Notes: generated from the letters alone by a model not told the origin. Counted from the first letter of the stretch, positions 36,934 to 47,631 are shown. The stretch is DNA of 64,000 nt from Citrobacter sp. (GCA_019415335.1 DXKH01000021.1:62001-126000), one strand, 5' to 3'. Made by a program: numbers and translations.

Positions 36934-38273
36934 CCCGGCGACTCAGCCTGCGTGTCAGGCTTACCCTCATCTTTTTGATGCTGGCAGCCATTACCTGGGC
37001 GGCATCAAGTTTTGTCGCGTGGAAGCAGACCACCGATAACGTTGATGAGCTGTTTGACACCCAGTTGATGCTCTTCGCCAAGCGCCTGATTACGCTCGAT
37101 ATCAATGAACTGCATGCCACTGAACGGATGGCGCATACGCCGAAAAAATTCAAGCACGGTCATGTTGATGATGATGTGCTGACCTTTGCCGTCTACACCA
37201 CCGACGGCAAGATGATACTGCACGACGGCGATAATGGTCAGAACATCCCCTATAGCTACCGCCGGGAGGGGTTTGATGACGGCAAGTTGAATGGCGATGA
37301 CGATAAATGGCGTTTTATCTGGCTGACATCCGCCGACGGTAAGTACCGCATCGTGGTCGGCCAGGAGTGGGAATACCGTGAAGATATGGCGCTGGCGATT
37401 GTGATGGCGCAACTGGTCCCCTGGCTCATCGCTCTGCCGCTGATGCTATTGTTGCTGATTATGCTACTGCATCGGGAACTCATGCCGCTGAAAAAACTGG
37501 CGCTAGCACTACGCCTGCGCGATCCGGAGTCCAGTGAACCGCTCAGTTCACACGGTGTCCCGAGTGAGGTGCGCCCGCTGGTCGAATCACTCAACCAGCT
37601 TTTTACCCGCACCCATAAGATGATGGTGCGCGAACGACGCTTTACCTCGGACGCCGCCCACGAACTGCGTAGTCCGCTAACCGCGCTGAAAGTTCAGACG
37701 GAGGTGGCGCAGCTTTCTAATGATGATCCGCAGGCGCGGGAGAAAGCGCTGATGCAACTCCACACGGGCATCGATCGCGCCACCCGTCTGGTTGACCAAC
37801 TGCTGACGCTTTCCCGTCTCGACTCGCTGGATAATCTGCAGGATGTCGCCATGCTCTCTCTTGAGGGGGTGCTTCAGTCTGCAGTGATGGATATCTGGCA
37901 ACCCGCGCAGCAGGCGCAGATTGATGTACGTTTGCAGATCAACGCCCACAATGTGACGCGCACCGGGCAACCGCTGCTGCTCAGTCTGCTGGTACGCAAT
38001 CTGTTGGATAACGCCATCCGCTACAGCCCGAAAGGCAGCGTGGTTGATGTCACGCTCGACGCCTGGCAGTTTACCGTCAGAGACAACGGCCCCGGCGTCA
38101 CGGCGGAAGTCCTGCCCCACATTGGTGAGCGCTTTTATCGCCCGCCCGGACAGCACGTTACCGGCAGCGGGCTGGGCCTGTCGATTGTCCGCCGCATTGC
38201 CACCCTGCACGGAATGACGGTGTCGTTTGGCAATGCGCCAGACGGCGGTTTCATCGCGACAGTGAAGTGGTAA
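36930..38273 (+). CDS. qseC: Sensor histidine kinase QseC
   Basis: The 447-residue inner membrane kinase has TM1 (about 10-30), a periplasmic sensor region (about 31-155), TM2 (about 160-181), the dimerisation helix with His244 in [15 protein letters not shown], and an ATPase domain with [13 protein letters not shown] (N box) and [13 protein letters not shown] (G box). E. coli QseC has been described as an adrenergic/AI-3 sensor. It overlaps qseB and is followed by mdaB after 108 bases. Confidence 0.96.
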   Translation: MTRRLSLRVRLTLIFLMLAAITWAASSFVAWKQTTDNVDELFDTQLMLFAKRLITLDINELHATERMAHTPKKFKHGHVDDDVLTFAVYTTDGKMILHDGDNGQNIPYSYRREGFDDGKLNGDDDKWRFIWLTSADGKYRIVVGQEWEYREDMALAIVMAQLVPWLIALPLMLLLLIMLLHRELMPLKKLALALRLRDPESSEPLSSHGVPSEVRPLVESLNQLFTRTHKMMVRERRFTSDAAHELRSPLTALKVQTEVAQLSNDDPQAREKALMQLHTGIDRATRLVDQLLTLSRLDSLDNLQDVAMLSLEGVLQSAVMDIWQPAQQAQIDVRLQINAHNVTRTGQPLLLSLLVRNLLDNAIRYSPKGSVVDVTLDAWQFTVRDNGPGVTAEVLPHIGERFYRPPGQHVTGSGLGLSIVRRIATLHGMTVSFGNAPDGGFIATVKW

Positions 38274-38381
38274 TCGTCGATTATTGCGCCAGATGCAAAA
38301 GACTTTGCACATTTTGCTAATTTCACCCTACCGCCTGTTGACGTAAAATTAGCCTCAAACGCATTTCTGAGAGGATTAACA

Positions 38382-38963
38382 ATGAGCAACATCCTGATTA
38401 TCAACGGCGCGAAAAAATTCGCACACTCCAACGGTCAACTGAACGACACTCTGACGGAAGTCGCTGACGGCACTCTGCGCGACCTCGGGCATAACGTCAA
38501 AATCGTCCGCGCTGACAGCGATTACGACGTGAAAGAAGAAGTGCAGAACTTCGTCTGGGCGGACGTGGTTATCTGGCAAATGCCAGGCTGGTGGATGGGT
38601 GCGCCGTGGACCGTGAAAAAATACATTGATGACGTGTTCACCGAAGGTCACGGCACACTGTATGCCAGCGATGGTCGTACTCGCTCAGATGCCTCGAAAA
38701 AATACGGTTCCGGCGGTCTGATTCAGGGGAAAAAATACATGCTTTCTCTGACCTGGAACGCACCGATGGAAGCCTTCACTGATAAAGATCAGTTCTTCCA
38801 TGGCGTGGGCGTTGATGGCGTTTATCTGCCATTCCATAAGGCGAATCAATTCCTTGGAATGGAAGCGCTGCCGACCTTTATTACCAATGACGTCATTAAA
38901 ATGCCTGATGTACCACGTTCTGTTGCAGAATATCGCGAGCATCTGCAGGCGATTTTTGGTTAA
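38382..38963 (+). CDS. mdaB: NADPH:quinone oxidoreductase MdaB
   Basis: The 193-residue flavodoxin-fold FAD enzyme performs two-electron reduction of quinones. LIINGAKKFAHSNGQLN (about 4-20) is the flavin phosphate loop and WQMPGWWMGAPW (about 66-77) the active-site loop. Length matches E. coli. ygiN follows by 30 bases, so quinone reductase and quinol monooxygenase are made together. Confidence 0.97.
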   Translation: MSNILIINGAKKFAHSNGQLNDTLTEVADGTLRDLGHNVKIVRADSDYDVKEEVQNFVWADVVIWQMPGWWMGAPWTVKKYIDDVFTEGHGTLYASDGRTRSDASKKYGSGGLIQGKKYMLSLTWNAPMEAFTDKDQFFHGVGVDGVYLPFHKANQFLGMEALPTFITNDVIKMPDVPRSVAEYREHLQAIFG

Positions 38964-38993
38964 CTAGTAACCTGGAATTAGAAGGAGTTAACC

Positions 38994-39308
38994 ATGCTTA
39001 CAGTTATTGCTGAAATCCGCACCCGTCCGGGGCAACATCACCGTCAGGCCGTCCTCGATCAGTTCGCGAAAATCGTTCCAACCGTATTGAAAGAAGAAGG
39101 CTGCCACGGCTACGCGCCGATGGTCGATCATGCGGCAAACGTGAGTTTCCAGACCATGGCGCCTGATTCAATCGTAATGATTGAGCAGTGGGAAAGCATC
39201 GCGCATCTTGAAGCGCACCTGCAAACCCCACATATGAAAGCTTACAGCGAAGCCGTTAAAGGCGATGTGCTGGAGATGAATATTCGTATTCTGGAATCCG
39301 GTATTTAA
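38994..39308 (+). CDS. ygiN: Quinol monooxygenase YgiN
   Basis: The 104-residue protein has the dimeric ferredoxin-like ABM fold of cofactor-free monooxygenases; it oxidises menadiol and partners MdaB in a quinone redox cycle. Conserved segments are LTVIAEIRTRPGQH at the start, IVPTVLKEEGCHGYAPM and IEQWESIAHLEAHL. An AAGGAG site precedes the ATG. A hairpin follows. Confidence 0.96.
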   Translation: MLTVIAEIRTRPGQHHRQAVLDQFAKIVPTVLKEEGCHGYAPMVDHAANVSFQTMAPDSIVMIEQWESIAHLEAHLQTPHMKAYSEAVKGDVLEMNIRILESGI

Positions 39309-39322
39309 ACATACCGCATTGC

Positions 39323-39352
39323 GCCGGGTCAGCCATCAGTGTCAGACCCGGC
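39323..39352. terminator. Bidirectional terminator between ygiN and the aminotransferase
   Basis: GCCGGGTC and GACCCGGC form an 8-bp stem between convergent genes, with AAAAG after it on + and only short T-tracts. Confidence 0.5.
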
Positions 39353-39362
39353 AAAAGCGACC

Positions 39363-40547
39363 TCAGGGCAACGCTTTTTTCAATCTCCGTACCGCTTCTT
39401 CAAGCTCATCCGCAGTTGGCGTCGCAAAAGACATCCGTAGCGTCCGTTTGTCCGGATTATCACAGAAGAAAAACTCGCCCGGCACGAATACCACTTTTTC
39501 CTGCAGTGTGCGGGAAAGCCAGGCCGTGGTATCGAAGTCGTAACGGAACGTCCCCCACAGGAACATCCCTCCCTGCGGCATATGGAATGAGATATGCTCG
39601 CCCAGTTCGCTACGAATTGCATCCGCCAGCAAATAGCACTTTTCACGGTACGCCTGACGGATGAGCTGGATTTGATCTTCCAGACGACCTAACGTCAAAT
39701 AACTGGCCGCCATCGCCTGCGAATGCGCGCTGGTATGCAGATCGGTTGCCTGTTTAACAATGGTCGCTTTTTGTCTGATCCATTCCGGCAACACCACCCA
39801 ACCCACGCGCAGGCCTGGAGCCAGAATCTTGGAAAAGGTCGAGGTATAAATCACTCGCTCAGGGCATCCACTCTCCCGGGCATGCTGGGACAGGGTTTTA
39901 TAGGTCTCGTCGGTGAAATTGATTTCACCGTAGGGATCATCCTCGATGATGGCAAAGTCATGCTGCTTCGCCAGTTGAACCAGCTTCTGACGACGGGTAT
40001 CACTCAGGACCACACCGCCTGGGTTACCGAACGTTGGTACGATATAGACAAACTTGATCGTATTGTTCTGTAGCAACACTTCCAGATCGTCCACGATCAT
40101 GCCGTCTTTATCAGTGCCAACAGACAGAATATCCGCCTGAGAGAGTTGTAGCACCTGCAAGGCGGCAAGATACGTCGGGCGTTCGACCACCACTTTGTCG
40201 CCCGGATTGATCAGCGTTCTCGCCAGAATATCCAGTGATTGCTGTGAACCATTGGTCACCAGGATCGCGTCAGATGTCGCCTGAATGCCTCGTTTCTGGC
40301 ACAACTGACGGATTGCTTCCCGCAGAGGCGGAAAACCTTCGCTCAGGCCATACTGGAACGCATCCAGAAACTGATTTTCCATCATGCTGCGCGTGGCCAT
40401 TTCCAACCCTGTTTTATCAAACAGTTCCGGGCTGGGGATGCCGCCGCCCAGCGAAATCACGCCAGGCATTTTGCTATGTTTGAGTAATTCCCTGATAGCG
40501 GAGGGTTTAAGGGCGTCGACGCTCTTAGACAGATGTGTGTTGTTCAT
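39363..40547 (-). CDS. PLP-dependent aminotransferase (class I/II, 2-aminoadipate type)
   Basis: The 394-residue fold-type I aminotransferase has VISLGGGIPSPELF near residue 30, NGSQQSLDILARTL near 95, IIEDDPYGEINF with the PLP Asp, and TSTFSKILAPGLRVGWV with the PLP-binding Lys. It lacks the N-terminal GntR domain of MocR regulators, so it is an enzyme related to LysN/2-aminoadipate or aromatic aminotransferases. The substrate cannot be read from sequence. It sits between ygiN and parE, where E. coli K-12 has no gene. Ribosome site AAGGAAACAGG. Confidence 0.88.
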   Translation of the reverse strand: MNNTHLSKSVDALKPSAIRELLKHSKMPGVISLGGGIPSPELFDKTGLEMATRSMMENQFLDAFQYGLSEGFPPLREAIRQLCQKRGIQATSDAILVTNGSQQSLDILARTLINPGDKVVVERPTYLAALQVLQLSQADILSVGTDKDGMIVDDLEVLLQNNTIKFVYIVPTFGNPGGVVLSDTRRQKLVQLAKQHDFAIIEDDPYGEINFTDETYKTLSQHARESGCPERVIYTSTFSKILAPGLRVGWVVLPEWIRQKATIVKQATDLHTSAHSQAMAASYLTLGRLEDQIQLIRQAYREKCYLLADAIRSELGEHISFHMPQGGMFLWGTFRYDFDTTAWLSRTLQEKVVFVPGEFFFCDNPDKRTLRMSFATPTADELEEAVRRLKKALP

Positions 40548-40670
40548 CCTGTTTCCTTATTATGTATTTTTGGCGTCCATCCCCGGCCGTTGCCTTATCG
40601 TAAATCCGCGTTCTCGCCCCGATTGAGCCTAATAGACCTCTCTGGCAAGATCAATCAGATATCCTGAAAG

Positions 40671-40703
40671 CAAAAAGGGTAAGCCACGGAGGCTTACCCT
40701 TTG
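40671..40703 (-). terminator. Intrinsic terminator of parE
   Basis: AAAGGGTAAGCC and GGCTTACCCTTT form a 12-bp stem, followed by TTTTTG on the minus strand, shortly after the parE stop. Confidence 0.85.
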
Positions 40704-40723
40704 ATCAGCAGGGAAACTCGCGA

Positions 40724-42616
40724 TTACCCGTCGATATCGGCGAGGTCGCCTTTTTCCTGCAGCCAGTTACGGCGGTCTTCAGAACGTTTCTTCGCCAGCA
40801 GCATATCCATCATGGCGTTAGTGCGCTGATCGTCCTCATCATCAATGATGAGCTGGACCAGGCGACGCGTATTGGGATCCAGAGTGGTTTCGCGCAACTG
40901 CATCGGGTTCATTTCACCCAGCCCTTTAAAGCGCTGTACGTTTGGCTTGCCTTTCTTGCGCTTCAACTGTTCCAGTACGCCCGCTTTCTCTTCTTCTGTC
41001 AGCGCGTAATAAACCTCTTTGCCGAGGTCGATACGGTACAACGGCGGCAGCGCGACATAGACGTGTCCGTGCTTCACCAGCGTGCGGAAATGTCGCACAA
41101 ACAGCGCACAGAGCAGCGTAGCGATGTGCAAGCCATCGGAGTCCGCATCCGCCAGGATACAGATCTTGCCGTAACGTAACTGGCTCAGATCGTCGCTGTC
41201 CGGATCGATACCGATCGCGACAGAAATATCGTGGACTTCCTGCGAGGCCAGCACTTCATCAGAAGAGACTTCCCAGGTGTTCAGGATCTTACCCTTAAGC
41301 GGCATGATCGCCTGATATTCACGATCGCGCGCCTGCTTGGCGGAGCCACCTGCGGAGTCCCCTTCCACCAGGAACAGTTCGGTACGATTCAGATCCTGCG
41401 CGGTGCAGTCTGCCAGTTTCCCCGGCAGCGCCGGACCGCTGGTCAGCTTTTTACGCACCACTTTCTTCGCCGCACGCAGTCGACGCTGAGCGCTGGAGAT
41501 CACCATCTCCGCCAACAGTTCGGCTGACTGAACGTTCTGGTTCAGCCACAGGCTGAAAGCATCTTTCACCACGCCGGAGACGAATGCCGCACACTGACGT
41601 GACGACAGACGTTCTTTGGTCTGTCCGGCAAACTGCGGATCCTGCATTTTCACCGACAGCACGTAGGCGCAGCGATCCCAGATATCTTCCGCCGAGAGCT
41701 TCACGCCACGCGGCAGAATGTTGCGGTATTCGCAAAACTCGCGCATCGCGTCAAGCAACCCCTGGCGCAGACCGTTCACGTGCGTTCCGCCCTGCATGGT
41801 CGGGATCAGGTTCACGTAGCTTTCGGTCAGCAGTTCGCCCCCTTCCGGCAACCACAGCAGCGCCCAGTCGACGGTTTCTGTGTCACCGGAAAAATTGCCG
41901 ATGAACGGTTTTTCCGGCAGCGTGGGCAGGCCGTTTACCGCTTCGCCCAGATAGTCGTTCAGGCCATCCTGATAGCACCAGCGCTGTTCGCTGTTATTGA
42001 CTTCATCTTTAAAGGTGATTTCAACGCCAGGGCACAGCACAGCTTTGGCTTTTAGCACGTGCGTTAAGCGCGAGACAGAAAAACGCGGACTGTCGAAAAA
42101 GGTTTCGTCAGGCCAGAAATGGACGCTGGTGCCGGTATTGCGCTTGCCGCAGGTACCAACAACCTGCAAATCCTGAACCTTATCGCCGTTCTCAAACGCA
42201 ATGTTATACACCTGGCCATCACGACGCACGTTCACTTCCACGCGCTTCGACAGGGCGTTCACCACGGAGATCCCTACGCCGTGCAGGCCGCCGGAAAACT
42301 GATAGTTCTTGTTCGAGAACTTGCCGCCCGCATGCAGCCGACAGAGGATCAATTCAACCGCCGGAACGCCTTCTTCCGGGTGAATGTCCACGGGCATGCC
42401 GCGACCGTCATCAATGACTTCCAGAGATTGATCGGCATGTAAAATCACATCCACGCGTTTCGCGTGGCCCGCCAGTGCTTCATCGACACTGTTATCAATC
42501 ACTTCCTGCCCAAGATGGTTGGGGCGGGTCGTATCGGTATACATCCCTGGGCGACGGCGTACCGGCTCAAGCCCAGTGAGTACCTCAATGGCATCAGCGT
42601 TATAAGTTTGCGTCAT
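40724..42616 (-). CDS. parE: DNA topoisomerase IV subunit B ParE
   Basis: The 630-residue ATPase subunit has the GHKL domain (VIDNSVDEALAGHA, DDGRGMPVDIHPEEGVPA, GLHGVGISVVNALS), a transducer domain and the TOPRIM domain (LVEGDSAGGSAKQARDREYQ, ILADADSDGLHIATL). Length matches E. coli exactly. It follows yqiA by 27 bases as the last gene of the nudF-yqiB-cpdA-yqiA-parE run, with a strong terminator. Confidence 0.98.
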   Translation of the reverse strand: MTQTYNADAIEVLTGLEPVRRRPGMYTDTTRPNHLGQEVIDNSVDEALAGHAKRVDVILHADQSLEVIDDGRGMPVDIHPEEGVPAVELILCRLHAGGKFSNKNYQFSGGLHGVGISVVNALSKRVEVNVRRDGQVYNIAFENGDKVQDLQVVGTCGKRNTGTSVHFWPDETFFDSPRFSVSRLTHVLKAKAVLCPGVEITFKDEVNNSEQRWCYQDGLNDYLGEAVNGLPTLPEKPFIGNFSGDTETVDWALLWLPEGGELLTESYVNLIPTMQGGTHVNGLRQGLLDAMREFCEYRNILPRGVKLSAEDIWDRCAYVLSVKMQDPQFAGQTKERLSSRQCAAFVSGVVKDAFSLWLNQNVQSAELLAEMVISSAQRRLRAAKKVVRKKLTSGPALPGKLADCTAQDLNRTELFLVEGDSAGGSAKQARDREYQAIMPLKGKILNTWEVSSDEVLASQEVHDISVAIGIDPDSDDLSQLRYGKICILADADSDGLHIATLLCALFVRHFRTLVKHGHVYVALPPLYRIDLGKEVYYALTEEEKAGVLEQLKRKKGKPNVQRFKGLGEMNPMQLRETTLDPNTRRLVQLIIDDEDDQRTNAMMDMLLAKKRSEDRRNWLQEKGDLADIDG

Positions 42617-42643
42617 GGTTTTAATAGCAATTCGAAATGATTG

Positions 42644-43225
42644 TCAGCAACTGTGCAGTCCAAGGAAATCGACAATCGGGTTGAAATAATCTTCGAAGCC
42701 CGTGAATGCATGGTTTCCACCTTCAATTACAGTCTGGCGGCAAGAAGCGTAATACGCCACTGCCTGGCGGTAGTCCAGCACTTCATCTCCCGTCTGTTGC
42801 AGCAGCCAGATTAAATCCGACGCTTCCAGCGGGTCGATCTGCATGACTTTAAGATCGTAAATATGGCGTGACTCTAGCACATATTGCTGCCCCGTGTAGG
42901 GGTTCTCGTTCTGACCGAGGTAGTCGATCAACAGTTCAAATGGCCGGACCGCCGGATTGACGACAACCGCGGGCAACATAAAGCACTGCGATAGCCAGGT
43001 GGCGTAGTAACCGCCTAATGACGATCCCACCACGCCCAATGCCTCACCGCCGTGCTCCAGCACGATAGACTCCAGCATTTCTGCGGCATCGGCCGGATAC
43101 GGCGGCAGTTGCGGCACAATCATCTCGACATGGGGATGCTGTTCGCGCAGCCAGTTTTTCAGCAGGCAGGCCTTCGCGGAACGGGGTGAGCTATTGAAGC
43201 CGTGCAGATAAAGAAGCGTAGACAT
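42644..43225 (-). CDS. yqiA: Esterase YqiA
   Basis: The 193-residue alpha/beta hydrolase has the nucleophile elbow GSSLGGYYA (Ser near 68) and a C-terminal His in [14 protein letters not shown]. coli YqiA hydrolyses palmitoyl-CoA and p-nitrophenyl esters. It starts at the last base of the cpdA stop codon, so the two are coupled. Confidence 0.96.
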   Translation of the reverse strand: MSTLLYLHGFNSSPRSAKACLLKNWLREQHPHVEMIVPQLPPYPADAAEMLESIVLEHGGEALGVVGSSLGGYYATWLSQCFMLPAVVVNPAVRPFELLIDYLGQNENPYTGQQYVLESRHIYDLKVMQIDPLEASDLIWLLQQTGDEVLDYRQAVAYYASCRQTVIEGGNHAFTGFEDYFNPIVDFLGLHSC

Positions 43226-44052
43226 CAGTAGCCTTCAGAAGCGGTATCAGGTCGGAACTCAGCGCCCTGCAAACGACAGACGTCCGTTTTCAGCGTACCG
43301 TCGGCAAACAACTCCAGCGTACGCCAGCCAGGACCGATGTTATCAAGGGTAAAGTTCGCGCAATGGGGTTTAAACTGGACACAGGTTGAGGGCGTCGCCA
43401 GCAGACGGCGGCCATTCCAGTCGAGATCCAGTTCCTGATGAATATGCCCGCAAAGCAGATACTTCACGCGCGGGTAATTCACCAGCACGTTGTCCAGTTC
43501 TGCCGCGTTACGCAGACTGTGTTGATCCAGCCAACTGCATCCCGCAGGCATAGGGTGATGATGTAAAAGCAGCAGAGTGTGGCGCTCAGGAGCCTCAGCC
43601 AGTTTGCGCTCCAGCCACTCGAGTTGAAATTCACTCAGTTCGCCGTGAGGCACACCAAAGACCTGACTGTCCAACAGCAGGATTTGCCACTGGTCGCCAA
43701 TCATGACGCGCTTCGCAGGGGAGATCCCCGCCTCTTGTAACGCGCTATACATCGCGGGCTGAAAGTCATGGTTACCGGGCAACCAAACGCAAGGCGCACG
43801 AAAGCTTGCGATACCTTCAGCAAAATGCTGATAGGCCGCAGCGGTTTGATCCTGAGCTAAATCACCTGTCGCCACGATCAGATCGTATTCCTGCCTGTCG
43901 GCATGAATGGCATCTAACACGGCCTGGTAGCTTTCCCAGGTGTTTACGCCCAACAGCGTTTCGTGCTTTTCGGCAAACAGGTGAGTATCAGTAATTTGTA
44001 AGATCCTGACCCTGGCCTCACCAGCCAGAGAAAGGTTTAACAGGCTTTCCAA
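43225..44052 (-). CDS. cpdA: 3',5'-cyclic AMP phosphodiesterase CpdA
   Basis: The 275-residue metallophosphoesterase lowers cAMP. All class III motifs are present: [35 protein letters not shown] and CGHIHQEL, which supply the Fe/Mn ligands. Length matches E. coli. It begins 24 bases after yqiB and overlaps yqiA by one base. Confidence 0.97.
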   Translation of the reverse strand: MESLLNLSLAGEARVRILQITDTHLFAEKHETLLGVNTWESYQAVLDAIHADRQEYDLIVATGDLAQDQTAAAYQHFAEGIASFRAPCVWLPGNHDFQPAMYSALQEAGISPAKRVMIGDQWQILLLDSQVFGVPHGELSEFQLEWLERKLAEAPERHTLLLLHHHPMPAGCSWLDQHSLRNAAELDNVLVNYPRVKYLLCGHIHQELDLDWNGRRLLATPSTCVQFKPHCANFTLDNIGPGWRTLELFADGTLKTDVCRLQGAEFRPDTASEGY

Positions 44053-44076
44053 ATGGTGTCCTTAGGTTTCACGACG

Positions 44077-44499
44077 CTAGTAAACCGGAATCGCCATCGC
44101 TCCATGTGCTAAACAGTATCGCAGCCAGTCGGCCAGAAACTGATTAATTTGATGCTTTTCGTCGCGTTGATGCAACTTTTTATTTGGATAATCATACCGT
44201 GCTTTGAAGCGAAAGATCTGCTGACTTGAACACACTTCGGCGACCATTGCGTCATGGTAGAGCCGTACAGTCAGTGACGGCAGGCTCCAGTAGGTGATGG
44301 TCGGCGCCGTCTGCTCAATCGTCACCAGCGTCGTGTATCGGGTCGATTCAACGATCGTAATCCGATATTGTGCGTTGCCCACCTGGTAACTCACCGTTTC
44401 GCCAGGCGTATCATTGCGCGGCAGCAGGCGTCGCAGTTGCGAAAAATTCGTTTCGCAAAGACGCATCATTTCAGGGAAGTCAGGTGTATAGCGCTTCAT
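44077..44499 (-). CDS. yqiB: DUF1249 protein YqiB
   Basis: Starting at [15 protein letters not shown] (44499) gives 140 residues, as in E. coli YqiB, and places the ATG in a 4-base ATGA overlap with nudF; an in-frame GTG three codons upstream is less likely. Conserved segments are [20 protein letters not shown] and [20 protein letters not shown]. It has no membrane segment. The molecular function is unknown. Confidence 0.93.
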   Translation of the reverse strand: MKRYTPDFPEMMRLCETNFSQLRRLLPRNDTPGETVSYQVGNAQYRITIVESTRYTTLVTIEQTAPTITYWSLPSLTVRLYHDAMVAEVCSSQQIFRFKARYDYPNKKLHQRDEKHQINQFLADWLRYCLAHGAMAIPVY

Positions 44500-45128
44500 T
44501 TTATCCACTCGTTTATTAACTCTTTATAGTGCAGTTGCAGCCATTGCAGGGCGATGACCGCAGACGCGTTATCAATTTTCCCCTCTTCAACCCAACGGTA
44601 TGCCTGTTCCCGGCTTACCACATGAACCCGAATATCTTCGTTTTCATCAGCCAGACCGTGAATCCCGTTTGCGGTCGTGGCGTCCACTTCACCCACTATA
44701 ATTGACGAGCGCTCGCTGGTGCCACCCGGGCTTGCCAGAAAACTGAGCACCGGTTTCGTCCGTTTCACCTCGATGCCGGCCTCTTCCATCGCTTCACGGC
44801 GGGCCACATCATCAACGCTTTCACCCTCTTCGATCATCCCGGCCACCATTTCCAGTAGCCACGGCGTTTCACTGGTGTCATAGGCCGCGATGCGCACCTG
44901 CTCGACTAACACCACTTCATCCCGCTCAGGGTCAAAGGGTAGCAAGACTGCCGCATGACCGCGCTCAAAAATTTCTCTACGCACTTCCTGGCTCATTTCA
45001 CCGTTGAACAAACGGTGGCGAAAGCGATAAAGATCCAGCGAAAAAAAACCGCGATATAGCGTTTCTCGTGCAATAATTTCTACATCGTTTTTGGTGAAAG
45101 TTACTGGCGAGTTGCCTGATTTACGCAT
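44496..45128 (-). CDS. nudF: ADP-ribose pyrophosphatase NudF
   Basis: Starting at [15 protein letters not shown] (45128) gives 210 residues, close to E. coli NudF (209). The Nudix box fits GX5EX7REUXEEXGU exactly: [12 protein letters not shown], then [11 protein letters not shown]. It hydrolyses ADP-ribose to AMP and ribose 5-phosphate. The frame extends to 45170 but that part is not family-like. It is the first gene of the run towards parE and divergent from tolC. Confidence 0.97.
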   Translation of the reverse strand: MRKSGNSPVTFTKNDVEIIARETLYRGFFSLDLYRFRHRLFNGEMSQEVRREIFERGHAAVLLPFDPERDEVVLVEQVRIAAYDTSETPWLLEMVAGMIEEGESVDDVARREAMEEAGIEVKRTKPVLSFLASPGGTSERSSIIVGEVDATTANGIHGLADENEDIRVHVVSREQAYRWVEEGKIDNASAVIALQWLQLHYKELINEWIK

Positions 45129-45227
45129 TATGCCGTCCTGTACCAATAGTGATTTAAATGTGAATATCAAGGGCGTTTGACTGCCGTTTCATCGACCTTG
45201 TGGTAAATTGGTGCAAATTAACGCCTG

Positions 45228-45246
45228 ATGGCACAGAACGCCAACT
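45228..45246 (+). promoter_or_regulatory. Mar/Sox/Rob box of tolC
   Basis: ATGGCACAGAACGCCAACT matches the marbox consensus AYnGCACnnWnnRYYAAAY at all but one fixed position, about 90-105 bases upstream of the tolC start. MarA/SoxS/Rob control of tolC is established in E. coli. Confidence 0.7.
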
Positions 45247-45332
45247 TTTTGCAGTGGCGGATTCTGCTAGAATCAGCAATTATTTTTAAAATTTGATCAG
45301 CGCTAAATACTGCTTCACAACAAGGAATGCAA

Positions 45333-46811
45333 ATGAAGAAATTGCTCCCCATCCTTATCGGCCTGAGCCTGTCGGGGTTCAGCACACTGAGCCAGGCAGA
45401 GAACCTGATGCAAGTTTATCAGCAAGCACGCCTGAGCAACCCGGAATTGCGTAAATCCGCCGCCGATCGCGATGCTGCATTCGAAAAAATCAACGAAGCA
45501 CGTAGTCCTTTACTGCCTCAACTGGGCTTAGGTGCCGATTACACCTACAGCAATGGCTACCGCGATGCTAACGGCGTGAACTCGAACGCCACCAGCGCGT
45601 CCCTGCAATTGACGCAGACCCTTTTCGATATGTCGAAATGGCGTGCGCTGACCCTGCAGGAAAAATCTGCAGGTATTCAGGACGTGACCTTCCAGACGGA
45701 CCAGCAGACGCTAATCCTCAACACCGCGAGCGCCTATTTTAAAGTGCTGAACGCCATTGACGTTCTCTCTTACACGCAGGCGCAGAAAGAGGCGATTTAT
45801 CGTCAGTTGGATCAAACTACCCAGCGTTTCAACGTGGGTCTGGTGGCGATCACTGACGTGCAAAACGCCCGTTCACAATACGACACCGTGCTGGCGAACG
45901 AAGTCACTGCCCGTAACGATCTCGACAATGCTGTAGAAGAACTGCGTCAGGTTACCGGCAACTACTACCCGGAACTGGCGTCGCTGAACGTTGACAGCTT
46001 CAAGACCGACAAACCGCAGGCGGTGAACGCCCTGCTGAAAGAAGCCGAAAACCGCAACCTGACCCTGTTGCAGGCCCGTCTGAGCCAGGATCTGGCACGT
46101 GAGCAGATTCGCCAGGCGCAGGATGGCCACCTGCCAACGCTGGATTTAACCGCCTCTACTGGCGTGTCTGACACCTCGTACAGCGGCTCTAAAACGCGTG
46201 GGGCAGGTACCCAGTATGACGACAGCAACATGGGCCAGAATAAAGTTGGCCTGAGCTTCTCACTGCCGATTTATCAGGGCGGGATGGTTAATTCGCAGGT
46301 GAAACAGGCGCAATACAACTTTGTTGGTGCCAGTGAGCAACTGGAAAGCGCCCACCGTAGCGTGGTGCAGACCGTACGTTCCTCCTTCAACAATATCAAT
46401 GCGTCAATCAGCAGCATTAACGCGTACAAACAAGCGGTTGTTTCCGCCCAGAGCTCATTAGACGCGATGGAAGCGGGCTACTCCGTGGGTACACGTACCA
46501 TCGTTGATGTGTTGGATGCGACCACCACGCTGTACAACGCTAAGCAACAACTGGCGAATGCACGTTATAACTACCTGATCAACCAGCTGAATATTAAATC
46601 AGCGCTGGGTACGTTGAACGAGCAGGATCTGGTGGCCCTGAACAACACGCTGGGCAAACCGATTTCCACTTCTCCGGAACACGTCGCGCCAGAAACCCCG
46701 CAGATGGATGCGAACGCCGACGGCTATACCGCCAGCTCGGCAGCGCCCGCCGCGCAACCGGCATCGGCACGTTCTTCCAGCAGTAAAGGCAACAATCCGT
46801 TCCGTAATTAA
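45333..46811 (+). CDS. tolC: Outer membrane efflux channel TolC
   Basis: The 492-residue precursor has a signal peptide (MKKLLPILIGLSLSGFSTLS, then QA, cleavage before ENLMQ). The mature protein is the trimeric outer membrane/periplasmic tunnel used by AcrAB and other efflux pumps and by type I secretion. The two structural repeats are visible (LRKSAADRDAAFEKINEAR and LTLLQARLSQDLAREQIRQA). A Ser/Ala-rich C-terminal tail follows. An ATG two codons upstream (45327) is the alternative start. Confidence 0.98.
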   Translation: MKKLLPILIGLSLSGFSTLSQAENLMQVYQQARLSNPELRKSAADRDAAFEKINEARSPLLPQLGLGADYTYSNGYRDANGVNSNATSASLQLTQTLFDMSKWRALTLQEKSAGIQDVTFQTDQQTLILNTASAYFKVLNAIDVLSYTQAQKEAIYRQLDQTTQRFNVGLVAITDVQNARSQYDTVLANEVTARNDLDNAVEELRQVTGNYYPELASLNVDSFKTDKPQAVNALLKEAENRNLTLLQARLSQDLAREQIRQAQDGHLPTLDLTASTGVSDTSYSGSKTRGAGTQYDDSNMGQNKVGLSFSLPIYQGGMVNSQVKQAQYNFVGASEQLESAHRSVVQTVRSSFNNINASISSINAYKQAVVSAQSSLDAMEAGYSVGTRTIVDVLDATTTLYNAKQQLANARYNYLINQLNIKSALGTLNEQDLVALNNTLGKPISTSPEHVAPETPQMDANADGYTASSAAPAAQPASARSSSSKGNNPFRN

Positions 46812-46818
46812 ACGCGAT

Positions 46819-46838
46819 GACGGGGCTTCGGCCCCGTC
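46819..46838 (+). terminator. Terminator-like hairpin after tolC
   Basis: GACGGGGC-TTCG-GCCCCGTC is a very stable UUCG-loop stem 7 bases after the tolC stop. There is no T-run, so read-through to ygiBC or Rho help is possible. Confidence 0.6.
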
Positions 46839-46960
46839 TGAACGTAAGGCAACGTAAAGATCTCGCCATTGTGCCGCATTCACGCCTCTTCTCGCTTCAT
46901 TTTCAACCACTCATCCTCTATCCTGAGCAGTAATAACCACTGGGTCCAGGAAAGACGAAA

Positions 46961-47626
46961 ATGAAACGGACAAAATCCATCCATCACGCCTCGTTCCGCA
47001 AAAGCTGGAGCGCGCGCCATCTGACGCCTGTCGCATTCGCCGTTACCGCTGTGTTTATGCTGGCGGGTTGTGAGAAAAGCGATGAAACCGTGTCGCTGTA
47101 TCAAAATGCGGATGACTGCTCGGCAGCCAATCCGGGCAAAAGCGCGGAATGTACCACGGCGTTCAATAACGCGCTGAAAGAAGCAGAACGTACCGCGCCG
47201 AAATATGCCACTCGCGAAGATTGTGTCGCCGAGTTCGGTGAAGGCCAGTGCCAACAAGCCCCTGCTCAGGCCGGCATGGCGCCAGAAGCTCAGGCCCAGC
47301 AGTCCAGCGGCAGTTTCTGGATGCCGCTGATGGCGGGTTATATGATGGGTCGCATGATGGGCGGCGGCGCGGGCTTTGCGCAGCAGCCACTGTTCAGCTC
47401 GAAAAACCCGGCCAGCCCGGCTTACGGTAAATACACCGATGCGGGCGGTAAAAACTACGGCGCAGCGCAGCCTGGTCGCACAATGACGGTTCCTAAAACC
47501 GCCATGGCACCGAAACCTGCAACCACCTCTACTGTAACGCGCGGCGGCTTCGGCGAATCTGTTGCCAAACAGAGCACTATGCAGCGTAGCGCAAGCGGTA
47601 CCTCCACGCGTTCAATGGGTGGCTGA
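46961..47626 (+). CDS. ygiB: DUF1190 lipoprotein YgiB
   Basis: The 221-residue protein has a long basic N-terminus, then a lipoprotein-like signal ending in [11 protein letters not shown] (Cys near 37). Four further cysteines in short motifs ([32 protein letters not shown]) suggest disulfides. A Gly/Met-rich segment ([16 protein letters not shown]) and a Thr/Ser-rich tail follow. E. coli YgiB has 223 residues. It is 5 bases before ygiC; the pair follows tolC in E. coli too. Function unknown. Confidence 0.92.
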   Translation: MKRTKSIHHASFRKSWSARHLTPVAFAVTAVFMLAGCEKSDETVSLYQNADDCSAANPGKSAECTTAFNNALKEAERTAPKYATREDCVAEFGEGQCQQAPAQAGMAPEAQAQQSSGSFWMPLMAGYMMGRMMGGGAGFAQQPLFSSKNPASPAYGKYTDAGGKNYGAAQPGRTMTVPKTAMAPKPATTSTVTRGGFGESVAKQSTMQRSASGTSTRSMGG

Positions 47627-47631
47627 TACGC

